NCBI GenBank assembly: GCA_039720395.1
Contig: CM077832.1
Location: forward strand, 29,933,763 to 29,997,762
Origin: Liquidambar formosana
Lineage: Eukaryota > Streptophyta > Magnoliopsida > Saxifragales > Altingiaceae
Reading direction: 5' to 3'
Length of the DNA: 64,000 nucleotides
The notes below the pieces were generated by a model, which did no database searches, was not told where the DNA came from, and worked only from the letters and a program-made list of their open reading frames with translations. Position numbers and translations under genes: made by a program. Numbering within the stretch: position 1 is the stretch's first letter; every line of letters begins with the position of its first letter. This document shows positions 56,453 through 64,000 of the stretch, in pieces.

Positions 56453-59426
56453 TGTTACACCCCATTTTTGTCACCCTAGTTAGAGGTCATCATTTCATGT
56501 AGGTTTTTACTTTATTTTTGAGTCTAGGCATTTGCATTAGTTTTTTAAGACATTAAGGATCATGCATATGAATTTTGGTTTGATTTGGAGTAGATTTCAA
56601 TAGTCAATTAGAGATTTTGTGACTTTAAGGGCATTATTCTCTTTTAAGTCGTATCTTTTCCGTTTGACTTTGAAAATGATTTTCAAGTTTTCAATTGGAG
56701 TTCATATTAATATATAGGAGGTATTTATCGGTTCAATCTAATGAATTAATGGTTTAAAATTAATTCGGCTCATAATGGTTCAAGTTGGCTAAAAGACCCT
56801 ATCTTGGTTTGCTCAAGTCGTCTCATAATTCCCGCTCAATTTTCCTTCATTAAACCTTAATTGGTCTTGATTTTCCCCCTAAACATGTTTTAAAAGGTTG
56901 GATTTAGGTTTGGAAAGCATTTGGCTCAACATTGTGTGCAAACACTAGCTTTGCGATGGTGGTGCACAGTGGTTAGCCGCCTTTGTAAAACCTAACCATA
57001 CACCCATGGTTAAGAGTTTTTGTCCTAAAATTTCTAAAAATTGCTTCCTTTTCAAAGCATGGTTGTTTTGGCTTTTATTTCGTCAAGATCAAACTTAATT
57101 TGCCTTCTAAAAGACTTTCGAAAGGCAAAAGAGTCTAACTGAGGTAAGCTGACGAAAGCCCCTCGGGTGACCGTATAGGGTTGGACGGTCACCTGGATGG
57201 TCACCCGAAGGAACCCATCATTGCTTAGGAAACCTCTGCTTTTACCCTCTTTTGATGGATTCTTTTGCCTTTACAAGTTGTTTCCTTCTAAAATTAGGTA
57301 ACTTTAAGTTATTTAAGCACCAAGAAAGTCTCTAATAGCCCTAGGATTATTATTTAATAAATTAGTCTTATCCATTGGTTTATTAGGTCAGTCCCCTATA
57401 TAAAAAAAAACATGATATTTAGCACATAAGGAGGCTACAAGAGCACTTTATACTTATATAGAGAGGCAGCTACGAAATTAAGAGTAAAAGAACATCAAAG
57501 GGAGGTTCTCTAACCCTAAGCAAGCAAGAGAAGAAGTATTTCAAAGGCAAGAGAAGCTCTGCAAGAAGTAAACTCTCCTTTTTAATTGCTGGAATTAAGG
57601 TTCCTTCTCTTTCTTTTTCTATGATAGTTCTAATGCATGTAGTAGCTCTGCATATTGACTAAATCCACTGCTTTTATGATGTTATATGTATGATTTTAGG
57701 ATAGTTCATGATTTAATATGCCTGAGAATCCTTAGTTTACTAGGGTTTTGAAAACATTATCCTTTTTATCCTTTTAAGTCATGCATGTTCCATGTGGCCT
57801 ATTTGCAGTGATGATTATCATGAGTTGGTGTTTTTGTTAGTTAATATATATGATATTTATGATATTCATGATAGTTTGAGCAAGTTTTAGGATTAGTTCA
57901 TATGTTGTAATGCATAGTTGTGGAATCAGGGTTTTTGTTATCCTTATTTCATGCAAGTTTCATATAGCATATTTAGCCTAGCCTTTTGAGTTGTTGCTGA
58001 TCATAGTTGTTCTATATATGCTACATATAGTTGAATCATGCAAGGTTTGCATTCATGTAGTGGATTCTCTAGGGTTTTTGGAGACATTATCCTTTTCTAA
58101 GGATAATTATCAATTTTAGAGGGTTGGGTTTTGCATGCGGATATTCAAGAATGTGTTTAAGCATGAAATCACTTCTAATATGTTTTAAGTATATATTTTA
58201 CATAGGATATGTTGATAGATCCTTCATACGAGGTGATTTTCACGTAAAATTATCTTAAGATAATTTTACTTAAGAAAGCTCACCATAATAAGGCTTTTTT
58301 TTTTTCTTTTTTTTTTTTTTTCATGTTTTACGTAAAATATCATATTTTTGTCTTGAGTTAGCTTTGGTTGCATGCTTAATGATATCATTTGATATTTTCA
58401 TGATTATTATAGAGTCTTTTGCATATTTTTCTTTGTTTTGTGCATGTAGACTAGGTTATTTCATGTAGGAGAATGCTAGGGTTTCTCGTTTCCTTTTAAT
58501 TATTGCTTTTGCATGATTATTAGGATAATTTTGGAACTTTTAGTATTTTGTCCAGATTTTATTAATGCCTTATGATGATGATTTGAGCATATTAGTAAGT
58601 GATTTGAGCATGGTAATTACCCTATAGCAATAGTAGGATATTTATTTGCTAAATTAACAATAATTTGAAGGTGATTTGCATAAGGTAAGTTCAGGTATTG
58701 TATATTTCTTTCTCTTAATCCCTTCTCCCTCTTGGGTTATTTCCTTGGTAAAGGATCAAGATAATCTCTTGGTTTCTTAAACTCCATTTTTCCATTCAAA
58801 ATCAAATTCCTCTTTATTTTTGTCTTGGAAGCTCTTTTGGAAACTTTTATTCTTATAAATGGAATCAAAGATTTATCATAATTCTTTTAAAAGGAAATAA
58901 CCTATTCTAATCGAACTACGTGGACTTTGATCCTTGCATGTTCGTGTAAGGTACGTAAGCACTCAATTGATGTTCAAGTCTGCCCCAGTATACCAAGTAT
59001 CCTAAGTTTTCCTTTCGCTTTTATTTTATTCTTTTATCCTTTGTGATTGTTAGTGGAGTAGGATAAATTTATCCATCACATATGATTGCTAGTGGAGTAG
59101 GATGGATTTATGATTGATATGCATGCTGTATTTTATTGATTGATATTGATTTGCATGTGTTTAAGTCATTAAATTAGCCCAATTAAATTAAGAAGCCAAC
59201 TCGGGTGATGTGGGTGCCTATGGGCTTAGCCTAGAACCTTCTCACATCGTAACTTAGCCCCCGAATTCAATTTTCTAGTTTTAAAGACTTTGCCTTTCCT
59301 TTTAAAATGGAGTCACATGTGTTTTGGAAATAAAACATTTTTAGGGTTTCCCCCGTTCCTTAAAAATGGGGTGGTGATTCCTTTATTCTCACATGTGATC
59401 TTGTGGGCCATTTTCTTGGGTTCACA
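56453..59426 (+). mobile_element. Large (~3 kb) Ty3/Gypsy-type LTR, probably solo
   Basis: Starts TGTTACACCCC and ends GGGTTCACA, a TG...CA pair with short inverted ends. A TATATAAA box at 57397-57404 is followed by a leader with AGCAAGAGAAG words. The end region has AAATAAAACATTTTTAGGG, then CCCCCGTTCCTTAAAAATGG and a GGTGGTGATTCC word (59370-59382) like the post-promoter edge of Ogre/Tat-type LTRs. No coding sequence flanks it on either side. A strong target duplication was not found. Confidence 0.6.
57397..57404 (+). promoter_or_regulatory. TATA box of the large LTR
   Basis: TATATAAA preceded by GTCCCC; first half of the LTR, the usual place for the LTR promoter. Confidence 0.5.
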
Positions 59427-59801
59427 CCCTTAATTTTTTTTTCTCACCTCTCTTATTTTTTACTTTTTCCTCTTTATAAAAGTCCCAAGTCCCAATCCTC
59501 ACAATCTTTCATTTCACTAAGAGAGACCAAATACTTTTTCCATATTCTCCCATTGAAATATGATTTATCAATGAATTATAAATTTTTGAAATTTTTTTAA
59601 CCTCAAAATCACAAGATTGGCGAAAATTTTTTAACTAAAGCTTTTTCAATTTTTAAAATGAGGATAAAGTACTAACAATCAACCAAAGTTTGTCTCCCCT
59701 GAATGAAAATTTTGAATCTGTCCTTGGCTGGTACTGGTAACTTTTGAAAAAGTAGGACATAGAATTAGACAATATAAGATAAACATGACAAACATCCATA
59801 C

Positions 59802-60144
59802 TTTAAGTTTCCAACCTAATGGCCTAAGCTATTAGATGGAGTGCCTAATTTCCCAACAAGGCACAAATGGGTATATGAACCATATAAAACTCAAATGTTT
59901 ATACGATATGGGATGTGGGACTTCTAACACTCTTCCTCACATGCTAGCCTAACAAGACACAGTGGGCTAATCATGTGGACAACAATGACGTGCTCACAAA
60001 TAAAATGGGCTAAGAACAACATGCTCTAATACTGATGTTAAAGTTTCCAACCCTAAAAGCCAAATTTATTCGATGGACGGCCCAATAGGTACATGAAGCC
60101 ATATATATCAAACTAAATGTTTATATAACTGGGATTTCCCAACA
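59802..60144 (-). mobile_element. TRIM element, copy 2 (same family as 7575-7949)
   Basis: On the minus strand: 5' LTR 60144-60036 (TGTTGGGAAATCC...TTTAACA), a degenerate primer site TCAGTATTAGAGCA (60035-60022), an interior that shares GCATGTTGTTCTT and TTGTTGTCCAC words with copy 1, a GTGAGGAAGAG polypurine tract, then the 3' LTR (59929 down to about 59802) beginning TGTTAGAAGTCCC. No coding capacity. More diverged between LTRs than copy 1, so probably older. Confidence 0.75.
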
Positions 60145-60894
60145 CATACATTGATACAATATATATATATATATATAATCCAACTGATAATCAGAAATAG
60201 TAACTAAGTAAAACAAAGCATAGCAAATAAATAATGCAAAATGCGAAGATATCTATCTTCAATAAAAAAGGGGAAGGGGGAATAAGAAAAAGGTAGAAGA
60301 AAGCATCAAATAAACTATTTAATATAAGAACTCAAAAAGAACCAGACCAGAATAGATTCTATCCCGACAACTACAAATGACCATTTTAATTCATTCGATG
60401 ACAATTAACACTGCTATCTTTTAATCTATACTAGGACTTGCTATAAAGAGAATAAATAAAACGCCCCTTCCCCCCCATTTTTTAAATTCCCCAATATCTT
60501 GAAACAATATCACTAGCAGTTAAAACCACAAACCAAGGATGTATCAACCAAAAACTGCCTATACTAGAAGAGTATCTGGAGGTAAATGCATTAGTATTCC
60601 TAGATGTTACTGACTTGAGAAAGTATGCTAGTACATGGTTCACAATTGAAAGTTTCGAACAAAAATGCAACGAGATGACCAATACATAACAATATTAGTA
60701 TGGCATAACCTGGTGTATTGCAACAAGTCAAAAAATATAACATATATATATCGTCTTGGACAAGATGGCTGAGATCTCACTTGAGATTGAGAAACCAAGA
60801 CATGAAGCCAATATCTCAGCTAAGATAGCCGAGGTGATACTTTTAATTTAAAAGTGATGTAAAACCCTATCTCATCTTTCTTTCCATAATTTTT
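60145..60894. other. No gene recognised
   Basis: (AT)n at 60158-60177; a short minus frame at 60482-60682 matches nothing. Confidence 0.4.
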
Positions 60895-61555
60895 TTGATG
60901 AAGTGATTATATTAGAAAAAGAAAAGGGAATACCCAAGTACATAAGGAATATATAAGAGCTATCAAAAAGAGCCCTTAAACAAAGTCTAAAGGGAGTCAA
61001 TGAAATTAAAAAAAGAGAAATTGCGATCATTTGTATGGCAACTATTTTGCTAAAAAAGAGTCCTCACAAAAAGGAGGATTTAAGGTCAATAGTCGAAGCT
61101 TCGGTTTTTTCAAAAATTTGTCAAGTTCCTCTCCTTCCAAATACACCAAAAAGGGGCATGGGGGACCATATTCCACACCTTGTTAGATTTCTTGCGCACC
61201 GCCTTGCTTGACCAATTCAAAAGCAGATCATGTGTAGTAAAAGGAAAAACCCATTGGATTCTAAAAAGGCTAAAAGTGATCATCCAAAGACTCTACCACA
61301 TGACAATGGATGAAAAATCATCCACCGATTCCTTCTCTTCCTTACATAAGACACATCTATTAGCATAATTAACCCACCTTCTTCTAGTCAAGTGATTAAT
61401 AGTCAAACATTTGTTCTCAGCCACTAACCAAGTAAAAAAGGCAATTTTAGTAGGAACCGAGGAAATCCAAATTTTCTTGGCCAAAGCAAAAAAAATGTGA
61501 GTAGAAGACAAGACTTTGCAGTAAGATTTTATAGAGAATAACCATTTTAGCAATG
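60895..61555 (-). pseudogene. LINE 3' fragment (zinc-binding region to near 3' end), minus strand
   Basis: Read on the minus strand: KIWISSVPTKIAFFTWLVAE (about 61475-61420), NKCLTINHLTRRRWVNYANR and CVLCKEEKESVDDF (to about 61320), then, after a stop, WVFPFTTHDLL, FWCIWKERNLTNF (about 61150-61100) and a degraded tail. This is the zf-RVT region and the segment after it in a LINE of a different subfamily from 27420-30326 (no RNase H follows). Stops and shifts make it inactive. Confidence 0.75.
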
Positions 61556-62339
61556 TTTGGTTCGGCTATTGATTCTTGGGAAAGGGGTTTCATACCCGAT
61601 TCCCATGTTTGGTACCACTACTTTCCTAGGCAAGTACCATTCCTAGTGTGTTAAGATTCCCACAAAAGGGGGGCATCACAAACCCATGGCTGAGGTGGGT
61701 TTGTGTTTTGATTCCTGGGCATGTGTTTTATAATTTTATAATAAATCAAAATTACAAGCATGCCCCTCTATTTACCAACAATAAATTCATAATTCCTTCT
61801 ATGTCCCTTCTCACTCCCTAAAAACACAATCCAAGCCCTAGCTCTCTTCACACATATAATAGATGCTTTCTCTCTAACGACATCGCTGGCGAGCAAATCA
61901 GCAATGATATGAGGTTGCAAACCACCGTCGTTACTATCTTCTTAGCACAAAACCGTTGTCATCGTCTCTTTAGCACAACTTTGGCGACTACACTATCTCC
62001 TTCTCCTCTCCCACCGTTATCTCACTCCATGCCCGATCTAATCCATGGCACAACCCCCAATCAATGAGCAAGAAAACCTACTTCCACGTGATCTGCTTGA
62101 TGTACAATTTGTCCTCTACTTCACCAAGGAGATTTAGGGCTTCCAATATCACACGACGAGCATAAAGAAATGAATTCCAAAAACAGTCAATTCCTTCTCA
62201 TACAACCCATGAATCCAAAGCCCAGCTATGGAGAAATACACTATAGAAAACAAGAAATAAACCTTAGGCAAAACTGATGGGAAATAATTCCAACTTAGGT
62301 AATAAGATCGATTGGTTGGGGAAACAGGTTAGGTTTTCC
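61556..62339. other. No gene recognised
   Basis: A pair of words, CCCGATTCCCATGTTTGG (61592) and GGTTCGGCTATTGATTC (61559), suggests a small repeat edge. 61790-62100 has scattered short frames without family resemblance. Confidence 0.35.
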
Positions 62340-62348
62340 TGGTGATTA

Positions 62349-62353
<5 letters not shown>

Positions 62354-62398
<45 letters not shown>
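62354..62398. repeat. (TA)n microsatellite at the foldback element
   Basis: About 22 TA units directly left of the palindrome. Confidence 0.9.
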
Positions 62399-62401
<3 letters not shown>

Positions 62402-62431
62402 ATGAATGCGCACGTGTCGCTCACGGACGAT

Positions 62432-62539
62432 CGTGATCGAACGGGATACTCCGAGATATCCCGCACATGATCAGCCCTATATATATAGATATAGGGCTGA
62501 TCATGTGCGGGATATCTCGGAGTATCCCGTTCGATCACG
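62432..62539. repeat. 51-bp perfect inverted repeat, 6-nt loop
   Basis: Arms 62432-62482 and 62489-62539 are exact reverse complements; the loop is ATATAG. Confidence 0.95.
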
Positions 62540-62612
62540 ATCGATCGTGAGCGATATGCGTGCATTCACGCGTCCACGTGTGTTGCTCACGGACGGCCGT
62601 GATTAAACGGGA

Positions 62613-63655
62613 TTTTAAACCTAAAGAGGAAGTAGGAGCTTCGGCTTTCATGGGTTTTCTCCAATGTCAACACCTTATCTGATGGCTTCTTCTCTAACAC
62701 CAGTGACAACGACCATCAACTCCAGATCTTTTTTTTTTTTTTTATTTAAATTTTTTATTTTTTTTTAATTTTTACAACTCCAACTCTTTTTTTTTTTTTT
62801 CTCTATTTGCAAATCCAGATTTGTTGACAAATTTGACTCCATTTTTGGGGGGCTACATCTTAGTGTTTAAGTTCACTTCATAATAGTGTTTTTTATGGCA
62901 TAAAGTAGTAAGTTGTTACTATTTTTTAATATAATTTTTTGAAGACAATAATAAATTGTTACTATTATCAATCAGTATAGATTTTTCAAAGCACAAAATA
63001 GTGATAGTTTATCATTTTTTCATTTGAAAATTTGATATAACAAATAGTAACAATTTACTATTTGTGTTTTAAAAAAATTATATTAAAAATCGTAACAGTT
63101 TACTGTTTTGTGCTTTGAAAAATGTATAACAAAAATAGTAACAATTTCATATTTCTTGCTATAAAAAAAAAAAAAAAAATACTCAATCAACAGTCTCTAA
63201 AAATCACTCTTTACAATGGGTTTCTTTTCTCATATCTATCTTCAACCTCTCTCCTCCACAAAACTTAAACCCATATTTGGCCAGAATCACGAATATCTTT
63301 GAAAATCGGCTTCTCTGGCGAACACCACAGCACGAATGGTGAAATGTACCGCTAAAATCAAGTTTTTGATTCGTGTTAGGTTTCTTCCCGTCGAGATGTT
63401 GGATTCTAAGGCAAACATTCCTCTAGAAATAAGGGTTTGGAAATCTACAACGATGGTCTTCTCCAGTGAACTCCCAACCGAAGATGATTAAACGAAACCT
63501 TAAATGAAGGTTCTTTTCTTTTTTCTTTTTTTTTTCTTGAATGGTTGTTTACCGTTGTTTGGGTTTTTGTCTTCAATTGTTGTTTGCTGGTATTTTTTTT
63601 TTTTTTTTTTAGGCGAGAATCTTGCCCCTAATTTTTGAAACCATAATCCCTAAAC
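62613..63655 (+). repeat. Unnamed dispersed repeat family, copy C
   Basis: Matches copies A and B from AAACCTAAAGAGG (about A 17478) to ACCATAATCCCTAAA (A 18460), where it ends. No sequence equivalent to the last 600 bp of copy A is present. Confidence 0.8.
63336..63491 (+). CDS. Conserved 51-codon open frame in dispersed repeat copy C
   Basis: Unknown. Begins MVKCTAKIKFLIRVRFLP and ends SSELPTEDD then TAA. Same start, length and stop position as in copies A and B. A TATAAAAA run lies about 176 bp upstream. Confidence 0.35.
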   Translation: MVKCTAKIKFLIRVRFLPVEMLDSKANIPLEIRVWKSTTMVFSSELPTEDD

Positions 63656-64000
63656 CAATGAGCTAAATAATAAAGTGTGATTTGGGAGTGGCATGGTTAG
63701 TAATTAGTATGAAAATTAATTTGAGGGAATTTTTGTCAGTTTGGGATGAAATGGGAGTTATGGCAAAACAGGATTTGTTTCTGGTTTTATTCTAAAAGGA
63801 CTCTTATACTAGGGGGCTATGGCCAAAAATCCCATTTTAATCTTTTGGTTTAATTATGGAATATATTTCATGATGCACAATTAGAAAATTGAAAAATATA
63901 TAAAAAATATGATTTCATGATACTTTGACTTAAAAAATATATAAATTAATAATTACATGAGAAATTTAAAAATATATAAAAAAATAACTTAAATCTATTT
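63656..64000. other. AT-rich end of window, no gene seen
   Basis: 63880-64000 is very AT-rich with repeated AAATATATAAA words; nothing else recognised. Confidence 0.5.

Larger units (their letters stand above)
56340..59735. mobile_element. Possible decayed transposon carrying a large LTR
   Basis: A GCCGCCTGGGGGG...GGCAGCTGCCACCCCTGC edge at 56334-56372 and a TCTCCCCTGAATGAAAAT...TCTGTCCTTGGCTGG edge at 59692-59730 look like the two margins of a repeat commonly seen in plants, split by the LTR at 56453-59426. The family is not identified; boundaries are guesses. Confidence 0.25.
62340..62612. mobile_element. Foldback/MITE-like element, copy 2, with a large palindrome
   Basis: A (TA)n tract (62354-62398) is followed by arms 62432-62482 and 62489-62539, 51 bp of exact inverted complement around a 6-nt centre, extending with three or four mismatches to about 62415 and 62556. 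Beyond it, 62563-62612 repeats the outer left part (62403-62446) in direct orientation (CACGTGT..GCTCACGGACG..CGTGAT..AACGGG). The whole resembles two head-to-head partial copies of one element. 62526-62612 is colinear with 5621-5720. The element ends at copy C of the dispersed repeat. Confidence 0.7.

Noticed and set aside
62329..62606. Overlapping open frames on both strands with nearly the same peptide
   Set aside because: They arise because the region is palindromic; the frames run into TA-repeat Tyr-Ile strings and have no coding features.

Overview
The window looks like nuclear DNA of a flowering plant, probably a eudicot with a medium to large genome. It is AT-rich and has one spliced gene with kilobase-long GT-AG introns. 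Nearly everything else is plant transposable-element sequence in several layers: Copia and Ty3 LTR elements, TRIMs, LINEs, a Helitron with a replication-protein-A-like gene, a Mutator-like element and foldback elements. I cannot name the species from the sequence.

The one real host gene is on the + strand at 2032-10666. Seven exons encode the last 242 residues of 2-isopropylmalate synthase, the first committed enzyme of leucine synthesis in plastids. The catalytic barrel lies upstream of the window. All internal splice sites are GT-AG and the frame stays open to a TGA. Its introns hold a degraded LINE (1080-1700), microsatellites, a 98-bp tandem duplication, a foldback element (5600-5765), a probable LTR relic, a complete TRIM (7575-7949) and a 108-bp duplication.

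Region by region after the gene: 10.7-12.0 kb is 3' flank; 12.0-12.6 kb is the tail of a LINE on the minus strand; 13.1-13.7 kb is a Copia relic; 14-15.2 kb has LTR-like scraps; 16.0-17.25 kb is a Mutator-like element with ~210-bp inverted ends and a near-perfect 9-bp target duplication; 17.45-19.1 kb is copy A of an unnamed dispersed repeat; 19.8-20.9 kb is a duplicated Helitron-like end with 'gtaaatagtgtaa' repeats; 21-26.1 kb has no recognisable gene; 26.2-30.5 kb is a nearly full-length LINE with an open 968-codon reverse-transcriptase frame; 33.0-44.5 kb is a decayed Helitron (Rep/helicase plus RPA-like pieces) split by a solo LTR with a regular array of GGATCGATCC palindromes; 45.2-46.0 kb is an old duplication.

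From 47.2 to 55.1 kb the sequence is nested. Dispersed repeat copy B is split by a Copia element (48558-54975, target duplication CAAAC), and the Copia is itself split by a minus-strand Ty3-type solo LTR (about 51247-52732). Then come a ~3-kb Ty3-type LTR (56453-59426), a second TRIM (59802-60144, minus), a LINE fragment (60895-61555, minus), a large foldback palindrome (62340-62612), and directly abutting it copy C of the dispersed repeat.

The best candidates for something undescribed are: (1) the ~1.2-1.6-kb dispersed repeat, whose three copies keep an uninterrupted 51-codon reading frame of identical length behind a TATA-like box; (2) the foldback family sitting in (TA)n tracts; (3) the alternating 49/21-bp palindrome array in the solo LTR; (4) the recurring pairing of Helitron-like ends with the 'gtaaatagtgtaa' repeat. 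All coordinates and alignments were done by eye.
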